Assembly: GCA_013054445.1 (NCBI GenBank)
Contig: JAAMPI010000011.1
Span: forward strand, 37,078 to 101,077
Length of the DNA stretch: 64,000 bases
Direction of reading: 5' to 3'
Source: Cudoniella acicularis
Taxonomy: Eukaryota; Ascomycota; Leotiomycetes; Helotiales; Helotiaceae
The position numbers were made by a program, and so were the translations under genes. Below the pieces are notes generated by a model that was not told where the DNA came from, made no database searches, and saw nothing but the letters and a program-made list of their open reading frames with translations. This document shows positions 23,241 through 33,427 of the stretch, one piece after another; the first letter of the stretch is position 1, and every line of letters begins with the position of its first letter.

Positions 23241-26200
23241 TTACCTACGCACACCCTTTCCACGAGGTGATTTCATAACTCTGCCACTGCTCTTATGTCC
23301 CGAGCTCCCATGTCGTTTATCTTCCCCTAACCCTCTTCTTCCACTCGCGATACCACCCCTTCCGCTTCCACCACGTGGGCCTCCTCTACCCCGCCCACCT
23401 CGGAAGTTATCTCTGGAATTACCACCAATCTTCTTCTTAACAGCTTTGACGTCGTCTTCATCCACCTCCATCTCATCATCCTCTTCCTTATCTCGCTTAT
23501 TCGAGAACTTTAATCTCCCTCCTCTACCTCTTTGCACGGCATCTCGGCCTTTAATGGCCTTTACGTATGCACCAACACCGCCTTCTGTGTCTTCGGCTCC
23601 ACCTTCCGCTGAGGTATCAAGTACCATCGCATCGTCGTCACCGTCCTGGCCAAGAAGTAGTTTACCGTCCAGATCAATCTTGGCTTTCGTTTTGTGGGGG
23701 GTTCGTTGTTTGAGAGGTTTGGTCGAGGATATATTTGCCAACGCTCTACGATCCAAAAGGTCCAAAGGTTCATCTTCATCCTCAACGATATATGTGTTCT
23801 TGCCCTTCTTAACAGGATTTTTGCTCTTCCCAAGAACTTCGTTGTCTGAGACATCAGAGCCATCTGAATCGTCCTCACTACCATATACAGCCTCGTCATA
23901 CTCGCTCTCGAAGCGTCCTTTCCTCCGTCCATTTGCTGGCTCAGTCTCGCCATCATCACTACCTTCAGCACCTGCAATCTTTGCTGCATCTTTATGTCTC
24001 TTGTTCCGCTCCCTCGTCTTCCGGATGTTGGCGATAAGTTTGCGGTCCTCCTCGGGGCAGTACTTATTGACGATGTCGGCCCCAAATCTTCTGATCATGC
24101 GTTCAAGGATGTGCTTGACTTTTGCCTTGAAATGTGCTTTGTGCTCATGGCTCCAAACCATGAGATTCGGCACCAATGTTTTTAATCGTGGAAGCATCAG
24201 ATCAGTTGGTAAGCTAATAACACAGACCTTCACGAAGCCAAGGACGCTGCGGACGATCTCGCGGTTTTTGTGTGTGAGGAAGAGGTCCATCGTCTCCACC
24301 AATTCAGCAAGGGTCTCGGTTTGTAGAGACTCTCGGAAATGATAGAGGATTCGGGTCAATGCTGTGATGGATGCCGACACCATGTGGGATGCACTGCCTG
24401 CCAAGCCGGCACTGACCATGGTGAAGTATTCTTCAAGATTTGCTGTAACAGCTGGTGCATCATCTGGCATATGAGGGACTTTACTGTTGTTAATAGTAGC
24501 CCCCGATGCTGAGACAATCTTCTCCCCCATTAGAATGAGAAGATCAAATGCTGTTGTCCGAGCTTTTTCATTAACCTCTTTGCAAGAAATGACAACTTCC
24601 GAGAGAATCGAAGGGATGAAGTGAAGGGAGTCGCTAGGTAAGAATGGGATTAGTATTGAAATGGCAGCTAAACGGTCTCTCCGTGCTGGAGCAGAGACCT
24701 TTTCAGCACTACTTATCAGCAAGAGTTGAAGATCGGTGCTTCGGTCCTGCAGTGCCTCGCGGCCCGTAGCAGACTCCGCGAGACGTGGAATGAGCTTGTA
24801 TGCTTTTTTCTGTAGTTGAGGGTCGCTATCCATCACTATGATGAGTGACGCAATATTGAATAGTGTGCTGAAACTGTCTCGAGGTAAGTAGATCGCAATA
24901 GTGATGACTAAGTCCATAAGCGTATGGCTCATAGGAGGCATCTTGTCTGCAGTCTTTTGCTCCTTTTGCTTTTCCGCTTGGGTTTGCGCCGCTGACTCCT
25001 CCAGAGATGACTGGAGCATAGTAGTCACTCTCTCAAAAGTTTCCATGAGTTCCTTTGAAGGAGTGATGCTTAAGTATGCATTTATGCAGCGTAGGATGTA
25101 GCCCCTGTATTGTGGGAGTGTTTGGCTGTAGACATTAAATAGCACAGCCAGCATATTACTAGCAAATCCTGAAAGATAATCAAGGTTCTTTTGAGCAGAC
25201 ACTTTTGACACACGGCTTTGCAAAACCAGATCATCGTCAGTCTCGATAGCGGTTATAGCCTTATTCGAATCAACCAGAGTTAGAAGAGCTTTGCAGACGT
25301 CAGACCGTAGGTCAACCTGTTTGTACAGGAGATTTGACACTAATTCAGCAAAGGCTTGGTCAAAAGCCTCGGATAGATCAAGGGGTAAGTCGCAGTAACC
25401 TGGTAATAGTGACCATATTTGTTGAACGAGAGTTTCGAAGATTTTAACCTCCATTGTCTTTTCAGCCTCGCCGTTGTCAATAACACGCTGGAACATCATC
25501 ACACTTAGAGGGACAAATTCGGTCTTGAAATGTTCCAAATTCGTATTGCTGACAAAGTCGCGCAATATAGGAAGCATCCAGGCCCGGCCGGGTTGTCCTA
25601 GTTTCGGTTTCGCAAGGTTTAATGGGAGAATGTTCAGAACACTTCTGGGTCCCATGGCTCGAATCGCCTTTCCGATAATTTCATCGGCCTCTTTCTTCCC
25701 TGTGAAAGAGTCATTTCCACGAAGCTCTCCTACAGTTCTGATAACATCTGCGAGGATAGGATCTGCTCTCCAGCGTAAACCGTCGAACATCGCACCCAAC
25801 ACATTGAATGTCTCCATCCACGCAGCTTGATATTTTACGCTTAGGAGATCCATTGCAGCTCTAGCCAATTTCTCCAAAATCTTTTCGTCGTATATTGAAG
25901 GTTCCAAAAGCACGGAATCAGGTACACAATTGGCCATGAACGAGATTAAACATTCCGAAGCAGAAACCCGAATGTTGTGAGATGAGGATGCCAAGAACGA
26001 CGAAATCAGCTCGAACAGCTCTGGGAGCTTTTGGAAAGTTTCATCTGGGTCAATTTGCGCCGACACATCGTACCCTCTTGATAATACCGCGATCCAAGGT
26101 GGTAGAAGCTGGGAATCATTTTGCGATGGTCGAAGTTCCGAGATTACCTCGAGTAACCTTGGGAGTTTCGATGAAGTTGTGGTTTCTGCCATACCTTCGA

Positions 26201-27068
26201 AAATAATTTCGAAAACCTCGAAAGCCGCCATTGTCATATACTCATTGCTTGACTTGGAAATATTTAAAAGAACCTCGCACAGCGCTTCAATCTTCTTGCT
26301 GGGCCAACCACCCGATGCTGCAGCTACTGTCTTGACCAATTGCAAAGCGTGGATCAAGGCTGGTTCATGTTCTGATATGCCGCTTTTCTTCTGCTTCTTG
26401 GCTTGGTTTGATCGAATTGCCAGGTCGCTTAAACTTTTCAATGCGGATTCCGCGCACATATCGGCCGCAGGATGGTCCACGGAGGGACTTGGTGGAAGAT
26501 TTTTCAGCACCGTGGTAATCGCTTCTTGGGCTCTTTTTCTTATTTTCGGCCTGTGATCCACTGCTAAGTTCAAGAGCCCAGCAATGGCGCGGCGCGGGCC
26601 AATTTGGGTCTGAGAGAGTTCCCATGCTGCGGAATCTTGTGCAACAAGTAGTGATTCAAGACACCCTATCGATGGCCTAAGGAGAGGAGCGTCGGCTTCC
26701 GAAAAAGTGAGGGCGGGGGCGAGGTTGGTGAGGATCTGCGAGAACTTCGAACGAAGGAGAGGCTGCGGGGCATATGGGGTAACGACATCAAGGAGATAAA
26801 CTACGGATGTTGCCAGATCCTTATTCACACCGGTTGTAGATATCGATTGCCGAAGCAGGGCGAGAAGTGCTGCAAAGTAGCCGGTGGGAGAAGCTTCCGT
26901 ATTTTGGTCGCGGAGTGTATCTTGGACAGCAGACAATACTATATGAGTCTGTGAATTGATCAGTTAACCTCGACTGTAAATTGCAGCTAAGATGTTGGAA
27001 ATTCTTACCTGATGTTGGTTTTGAAGCTTGGGTGATCGGATCTTGTCGAGCTTTTCTTCGAGAGACAT
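23241..27068 (-). CDS. RRP12: Rrp12-like ribosome biogenesis and export factor
   Basis: 1,255 residues from two exons: 27068-27009 (MSLEEKLDKIRSPKLQNQHQ) and 26948-23241, with a 60-nt intron in phase 0. The protein is an all-helical HEAT-repeat chain over about residues 1-1000, including the NUC173 region (about residues 360-580). It ends in a highly charged tail with Lys-rich and acidic blocks and an RG/GRG-rich terminus. This layout is that of Rrp12, a nucleolar and nuclear factor needed for maturation and export of both ribosomal subunits in yeast. Length fits the family (yeast about 1,230). The start in the small first exon is chosen because it restores the conserved N terminus; the large exon has no good ATG of its own. 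It shares a 649-bp divergent promoter with the gene at 27718. Confidence 0.95.
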
Positions 27069-27717
27069 GGCCAAGAATTGTGAACGGCTCTGGCGCCTGG
27101 CTTGTCGATGGTGTTGAAGTTCCAATCGATACACAAAAAAAAAAGTTTCTCGCGATAAACGATAAGTCGGAGCGGAGCTTCGGTGCGCTGCAGGTCGGAT
27201 CCTCGGCCAATGCGACCGTTGGCCTCGCGCTGGAGACGTCGTTCTAGACGCTGCTTTAGAAGGAGTAGGTCGAGAAAGTGGTAAACGGCAGGGACTCGCA
27301 GAGATTCGCCCACCCAGCTTTAAAAAGCGGGGATTACAGCGGCATGACACAGTAACTCTCAGGGGGAATTCATTGGCCGTCGCGAAGACGTTGCTAGGTA
27401 GAAGATGTTGTAATTTGGGACCCTGATTCTGCGGCCTTCTCTCTCTCCACCGTCAACATCTGGCCTCATCCTGTCTTCTTCTTCTTCTTCGCGCGAAAGT
27501 GACACCCAGTGCAATCTTTGCCAGTTTCTTCCTCCATCAAGTCGCTCCTTGAAACCTGTCGCCTGTCCTCCGCGAGGCTCATCATCAGCCTTATCAGCGC
27601 CGCGCATCGACCCATATCAGGCAAGCGCTGTCTGCCTACTTCTTCAACCCTCCTCCTCTTCCAGGTTTCCATTTTCACACTAATCCGTTCGATATCATCC
27701 AACTTTCCCTCGCCACC
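27069..27717. promoter_or_regulatory. Divergent promoter between RRP12 and the ER thioredoxin-like gene
   Basis: A 649-bp intergenic region serving two genes read away from each other. It includes a pyrimidine-rich leader with CTTCTTCTTC around 27475-27490 and the CCACC context just before the ATG at 27718. No coding region is supported despite open frames on both strands. Confidence 0.5.
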
Positions 27718-28577
27718 ATGCGTTTTTCTACCGCTTCTCTGCTGGCGCTCCCGCTGCTCGCCGCCGCCGCGCAACAAGAGACCCCGTTGGAACAAGCCAA
27801 AGCCCAGGCGCAGTACTGGTTCGACAAGATCTCATCCTATATTCCAAACCCGAACAGACAACACACTCCCCACGCTGCTACAGCCAAGGCAGGCGGCAAG
27901 TCCCTCCATGTCTTAACCCTTGATAACTGGGAGCACACAATTCGCTCCAGCGTTAAGCCCACAAGTACGACACCCGAAGAGTGGTGGGTTTTTGTGACCG
28001 GAGGAAACAAGACTTGCTTCGGCCATTGTATTAAAGCAGAAACCGCATTCAACGAGACTGCAGCACTTTGGTCTGTCAACCCCGCAGCCCCAAACCTAGC
28101 CTATGTCGACTGCGACAACCAGCCGGTTCTTTGTAACAGCTGGGGAGCTGGCCCCCCAAGTTTGTGGATCATGGAGGTCTCAACCCCACCTGCGCCAGTC
28201 GATATTCGGGTCAAGTCATTGAACGCCACAGATACTACTGTTAAGACCTTCACGGATCTCCAGGCTTCTAAGGAGTGGAAAGAGAAGCCTGTGTATGATG
28301 GCTACTTCCATCCTTTTGATGGCCCGCTTGCCAAGTATGGAGTTGCAGTGCCACTTGGCTATGTTTTCTGGGTTTTCGCCACCATCCCAAGCTGGCTGTT
28401 CATGATCGGCATTTCTTTCCTCAGCAGATCCGTGATGTAAGGTCCGCCTCCCTTCTTCAAGGCAGCGTGCTGACTATTTGTAGGGGTAGGAGGACTGTCG
28501 CTCCCAACAGACCTGCAGCAGGTGCTGCACCAGCGGCCCGTGTAGGTGCTCCTCCAGGGGATGGAGTGAAATATTGA
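27718..28577 (+). CDS. ER thioredoxin-like single-pass membrane protein
   Basis: 270 residues from exons 27718-28436 and 28484-28577 (47-nt intron, phase 2). A clear signal peptide (MRFSTASLLALPLLAAAAQQ) is followed by a luminal region of about 200 residues. Its spacing of a WWVFVTG strand, a CFGHC motif and a VDCDNQPVLCNSWG segment resembles a thioredoxin/PDI fold with a CxxxC rather than CxxC redox site. A hydrophobic segment near residues 215-240 gives one membrane span, and the short tail is Ala/Pro/Arg-rich. There are possible N-glycosylation sites (NKT, NET, NAT). The fold and location are inferred from these patterns; I do not know a characterised function. The Kozak-like CCACCATG supports the start. 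Confidence 0.7.
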
Positions 28578-28755
28578 ACTAATTTATAAAACAGTAAATG
28601 CTCCTGTGTATGAAAGGATAGGAATAAATAGGAATGGAAAAGGAGGGAAACGGGTTAATTATGCTGATTTGGCAACTAAATAGTGTTCAATTGTAATTTC
28701 ATTTTGGGTATCAAAAACGCCTGTTTCTGTGGCTCACTTGCCGTGTAATGTGCAT

Positions 28756-29365
28756 TCATGCTCCTCTGCAAGAATTCTCCAATCTTTCTAGGCCTTCCAA
28801 CACTTCCTCTGGAAGCTGTTCACTCGCCAACCGACCGTATCGTAGATCACTCAATCCTCCTACTGTGCTTCGCATTTCCTCAAGCATTGTTCTAGATTCT
28901 TCTTCGAGCCTTCGGATTTCTTCTGATATGTCCGTCGCGGCAGTCTCCATTTCAGGCAATATGGAAGTCAAAGTGTGTGGTTTGGGGGTCGGCAAGTTTG
29001 AACTTGGTCCAAACAGCTAGATACTCAATCAGCAAAGGCATCTTAGATTGCAGTTGGCCTTAGCTTACAGCATTTTCAACGTCAACCTCGTCATCTGGAC
29101 TCTCCTTTTCTGCTCGCCTCCGCTCTCTCACCACCGTGCGGCGTTGTGCATTGCCTCTTTTCGTTTCCGTTACAATGTTACGGCCAACGGCATCTGTGAG
29201 TCGTGCACGTTGATGTTGTAGATCGCGATACAAAGCCCGGACTTCGGGGGAAGACTGTTGTGACCGAGGGAAGAGCTCGATGAACGTCCGGAGGGAAATG
29301 ATAGATGGAAGAGGGGATGGAGGTAGAAGGAATGATGAGAGGATAGTTGCTTCAGTTGGAGCCAT
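28756..29365 (-). CDS. NKP2: Cnl2/Nkp2 family inner kinetochore protein
   Basis: 185 residues from exons 29365-29069 and 29016-28756 (52-nt intron, phase 0). The N terminus (MAPTEATILSSFLLPPSPLP, then a TFIELFPRSQQSSPEVRALYRDLQHQR-like stretch) is the conserved block of the Cnl2/NKP2 family. The rest is charged and predicted helical or coiled. These proteins belong to the constitutive centromere-associated network (CCAN/Ctf19 or Mis6-Sim4 complex) and pair with Nkp1-type partners on centromeric chromatin. A second CCAN gene, CENP-Q, occurs 12 kb to the right. The start is the first ATG of the conserved block. Confidence 0.8.
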
Positions 29366-29706
29366 GAAGAGCTCGACGTTTTTCGAGGTCAACAATTTCT
29401 GGGAGATATGAGGAATCCGAGGAATTCTTTTACCGTGCGCAATCAAAAATTCCCCGTTGCAGATGGTGAATATGAGTTTCGTACAATTGTTGTTTCTGTA
29501 CGGTACTATATAAACGAGGCGGGAGACGCGTTGACAAAGACGCGCTTTTCCGAGAAAGTTCCCTCGCCTCTGACATCGACCCTCCTTCAACATCACATTT
29601 CGTACAATACAGTACGCAGCACGTGCACGACTTCAGAATAAAACAACTTAGCACCACCGATACACCGTAGCTCCCATCCTTAAGTTAACATTGGTTGAGA
29701 GTGGAT
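29366..29706. promoter_or_regulatory. Divergent promoter between NKP2 and EAF3
   Basis: A 341-bp intergenic region with the start codons of both genes at its edges. Short open frames inside it have no family resemblance. It presumably holds both core promoters, but no distinct site could be named. Confidence 0.4.
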
Positions 29707-31991
29707 ATGGCCCCTTCTAAGCCAGCGACAGCCGCTCCCCCCTTCAGCAAAGACGAGAGGGTTCTCTGCTTCCACCATGACGTGCTTTACGAAGCAAAAG
29801 TGCTGGATTTGCGAATAAAAGATGAAGTTTGGCAATATAGGATTCATTACAAAGGCTGGAAGAACACTGTAAGTAACCTCATCTTCTAAAGCTTTTTGCA
29901 AATCCCACGCTCCGTGATCACGCCCTGGCTTCAATGAGAGGAAGGCACGATTGGCAGATTGCTTTCAATTAATATGGGCTGTGAGCGGGCTTGTTCCTAG
30001 GCCTTACTGCAATTGTTTGTCCCTTATCTAGAGCTCCAACATGAAAACCCTTATTCAGAACGCACTGAAGGTTCCTAACCAAGTGTCTCAAAAACAGTGG
30101 GATGACTGGGTTCCTGAAGATCGTGTGAGAAAATTCACCGACGAGAATAGAGAGCTTGCAGCACAACTTCACAACCAAATGAAGGCTTTGCAAAAGAGAT
30201 CTGGAAAGGACCCAAAGGGCGGTAGACGTCAAACTGGCTCAGATATGAGTTCTGTCCGTGACAGCGAGGAGCGACATACTTCAGTGGCTGCTACTGGAGG
30301 ACGTGGTGGACCAAGACGAAATCGAGACTATGATTTAGAGCATGTGAGTTCTGTCCTTTCTTAATCCGAAGTGAATTGTTAGTTTTCGTTTGTGGGTTGT
30401 GGAAAATCCGCAATTCACACTTTTTAATTCGGCCATTTCCTGGACGCTTTCACCTTTGGTCCTGGGCACTTCCACTATCAATCTTTCACAACACCAAAAA
30501 ATTTGCACTTGTTCGGGCAACACAAGGTGTACTACTTCGTTTCGCACACACAGCTATGTCTTCCCCTATTTCTGAAGGCACCTGCTCGGTCCCAGTTGAT
30601 AGTCAATCTCCTTCCAAGTCCGAGGTTTGCACCTCGGTGGAAACTAGATCCAGAGAAAGAAGGGTAAGCCACTGATAGCCCTTTCTAACGCAATCTCACG
30701 CCTGACACTACACTCTAGGTTATTGAAGAAGTGGACTCTATCTCTCCTCACCCCCTTAAGCGGAGTCCCAAAAAACCACCAGTGGCTGTAAAGGCGAGCG
30801 ACGGGCCCTCTACGAGAGGTAGTACTTCCCTTCCTGGCTGGAAGGACTCTAGGGGCGATGAATTGGATATGATTCAATTCCTGGAGTCGGACCACTTTCT
30901 TGTTTCCGACGACCTCATTAAGCTACCGGCAAAACACCATACGTACCTGGATGCCAATGAACGCTACCTGAAGGACCCCCACAAATATGACCTCCCTGAA
31001 GTGGTCAACAAGGTTCATCCAAAACTCCTGCAACATGAAAGAAATCGAACAGACACTGCAGTGGTTCAACACTACTACTCGGGCCTACCCTTTGACCGCG
31101 TTCTTCCCATTGCAGGGATCATCAATCCTGGAGAAAAAAAGCCATCAAAAGCCATTTCTTCTCACAAATCTGGCGGCGGAAAATCCACACCTAAGGCTAC
31201 TTGCGCGAAAGATACCCAAAGAAATGGCAGCCCATTAACAATATTCCCTAATGTCTCAACGAAGAAGTCTTCAAGAGCAAATCATCTCGCAATGGATAAT
31301 GTCCATTTTGAGCAATCTCTAACAGGAGACTCGCAGGAAGAGACTTTTCATGCTAGACCCTCTATTAAAATTCTCATTCCCGATCATCTCAAGGCCCTTT
31401 TGGTGGACGACTGGGAGAATGTCACAAAAAACCAACAACTTGTACCCCTACCTAGCGCTCATCCCGTCAATTCGATACTTGATGATTACTTCGAGTATGA
31501 GAAGCCTAGAAGACAACTAGGCAGTGCTCATGCAGATATCTTAGAAGAAGTTGTGGCCGGATTGAAGGATTACTTTGAGAAGTGTCTCGGTCGTATTCTT
31601 CTTTACAGGTAAGATGGTCTGTATTTCTCCAAGTAGCAGCACTAACAAGTGAACAGATTCGAGCGTGCCCAATACACTGAAGTTCGTGAGGCATGGATGT
31701 CTAGCAAAGGCGAGCTTTCTGGAAAGGGTCCTGGTGACACATACGGAGCAGAACACTTATGCCGACTTCTTGGTAAGAGTACAACTGCGCTTAAAGATCG
31801 AATGCTGATAATTTCTAGTTTCTCTCCCAGAGTTGATTGCCCAAACCAATATGGACACGCAATCTGTCACCCGCCTTCGTGAAGAGTTGTCCAAGATGTC
31901 AAACTGGCTTGGTCGAAATGCTGAGAAATACTTCATTAAGGAATATGAGACACCCAGCCAACAATACGTTGAGAAGGCACGTGGCGTTTAG
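29707..31991 (+). CDS. EAF3: Eaf3/MRG15 chromodomain-MRG chromatin protein
   Basis: Subunit of the NuA4 acetyltransferase and Rpd3S-type deacetylase complexes that reads methylated H3K36. Canonical model of 322 residues: exons 29707-29868, 30098-30343, 31337-31608, 31657-31772, 31819-31991; all phases agree. The chromodomain lies at residues about 15-75 (WQYRIHYKGWKNT then WDDWVPEDRV). A basic linker with RGGPRRNRDYDLEH follows, and then the MRG domain (RPSIKILIPDH, DDWENVTKNQQLVPLP, DILEEVVAGLKDYF, GAEHLCRLL, NAEKYFIKEYETPS). In this model the third intron boundary joins RDYDLEH to EETFHARPS, the order expected in fungi, but it leaves a 993-nt intron. Inside it, 30719-31336 is a stop-free, in-frame stretch with its own splice acceptor (see the separate entry). 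Retaining it would give 528 residues. Confidence 0.9.
30719..31336 (+). other. In-frame coding cassette inside EAF3 (alternative exon or alternative N terminus)
   Basis: 618 nt, 206 codons without a stop. Its acceptor at CTCTAG (30718) is in phase 0 with the donor after 30343, and it runs without interruption into the MRG exon that starts at 31337. It can thus be included or skipped without changing the reading frame. Its product is basic and Ser/Pro/Lys-rich with a more ordered middle (DELDMIQFLESDHF, YLKDPHKYDLPEV, VVQHYYSGLPFDRVLP). Just upstream, an ATG at 30556 opens a 36-codon exon (30556-30663) with a GTAAGC donor. It splices in phase 0 to 30719 through a 55-nt intron, so a transcript starting there would make an MRG protein without a chromodomain. 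I do not recognise the cassette sequence. Confidence 0.6.
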
Positions 31992-32913
31992 GTGACTGCA
32001 CTTGGAATATGGAGAATGGCGTCAATGGTCTCTTGCACCCACTTTGCGGATCACCCTTGATATGCTTGCAGCATAACTCCTGGAGCCCTACTTGTATCTG
32101 TCATTCAAGGCACTGAATTGCGGTGCTGGAGGCTTTCAACATTCTTCTTAAGCGAACAGGGCTAGAGGAACAGCTGCAATCTGAGCTTTTCATAGACCAT
32201 CACACTTCTGCTTGCCCAAACATCTTGCGCCGAGGCATCGCTGTTTATACATAGCAATTGCCCTTAGAGCATGCTTCCCCACTAACTTTGAGCTTACCTT
32301 TTCCCCATGCGTCTATGCCGACGCCTGTTTGTATCTAGCTTCACAAGAGGAGATAAAAAGACGCACATTCTTGAGAGAAAATAGAACTCATCGTTTATTA
32401 ACAAATAAGTATGTATTGTGAATGTTTTTAATTTCGCTCAATAATCGTCTTAACTTACAAAACGTTTGAACCTAGGACAAGGATTTGTCCTCTTTGGAGG
32501 AAATTCCACGAGATATTTGAGACTTTTGCCTTCGATTTCTCCACGGCCTGTAGTAGAAGAAAGGTAAGAAAGGCTTTAAGTACACTTATAAAATATAAAG
32601 CAGTCTTAGCAAGAGCAAGAGGGTATTATTCATCTTCCGCGCCCGTCTTCGTATGGTACATATTGATACATCATCATCCTTAAGTCCATTGAGTGTTGCT
32701 ATCCGAAAGTCTATCCCATGCTGCTTGATTGAACGAGAAACTGTCGGCCGAAAGATGTGAACGCGAAATCGTGGGTTGTCGAAAGACAAATCCACCATAT
32801 TATCAGTTCCATAGGATCGACAATAATTCCTTTAACTCAGTAAACCCCGTAGCTTATCCGTAAATCATATTTGATTTCCAATCTCTCTACCCTTAAAAGG
32901 CAAGTTGTCATGA
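31992..32913. other. Intergenic between convergent EAF3 and mitochondrial uL30
   Basis: 922 bp holding the 3' flanks of both genes. Short frames (for example 32212-32421) are not supported by any motif. No repeat is recognised. Confidence 0.5.
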
Positions 32914-33174
32914 TCATCGAGGCGCCGCCTTTTCGAGGTAGAATCCGGGATCTGGTCTTCGTTCTTCCCTCAGCTCTGCCCTTGTCAATGGCTTATCCAC
33001 CTCCTGGACTTCAACCAGCTCCTTCACTCTCATTATCTGACCGGCAACTTCGGGTGTGACTGGGTAGAAAACGGTTCTCATGCGATGTCGCAGGCCTAAA
33101 GCTTTCAAGACGCCTTGTGTTCGTTTGGGCATTCCGATGCCTGATCGTGTGAGGGTGATGCGGAAATAAGACAT
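32914..33174 (-). CDS. MRPL33: Mitochondrial large-subunit ribosomal protein uL30m (Mrpl33 type)
   Basis: 86 residues in one exon. The sequence opens [20 protein letters not shown], followed by [12 protein letters not shown] and a [19 protein letters not shown] block. These are the conserved strand-helix features of the bacterial L30 fold as found in yeast Mrpl33 and its relatives. A short charged C-terminal extension (about residues 62-86) is typical of fungal mitochondrial members. No separate cleavable presequence is obvious, as in the yeast protein. It is read away from SEC6, with 253 bp between the start codons. Confidence 0.9.
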   Translation of the reverse strand: MSYFRITLTRSGIGMPKRTQGVLKALGLRHRMRTVFYPVTPEVAGQIMRVKELVEVQEVDKPLTRAELREERRPDPGFYLEKAAPR

Positions 33175-33427
33175 TGTGACTAGATATTAATGCATCAGCT
33201 AGGTACATTGTATGTTGTGAATTTTAATTACCGTTGTCTGTGAGGGAGTCTTTGGTCGCTGGAGAAGCAGCTCAGTCAGGCACGAAGTTGCAAGAAAATA
33301 TTCGGCTCCGAGACGAGGCGCGCTAGATCCCCAGATTCCAGACACAACGCCTCACCTCGAACTCGACTACCAAGCATGGCTTGAACCTAGGAGCCACGAA
33401 TTTGCAGCTTTTGCTTTCGCCGTAACG

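Noticed and set aside
23446..24342. 298-codon plus-strand frame opposite the RRP12 3' end
   Set aside because: It is the Ser-rich antisense shadow of the acidic and Lys-rich RRP12 tail.
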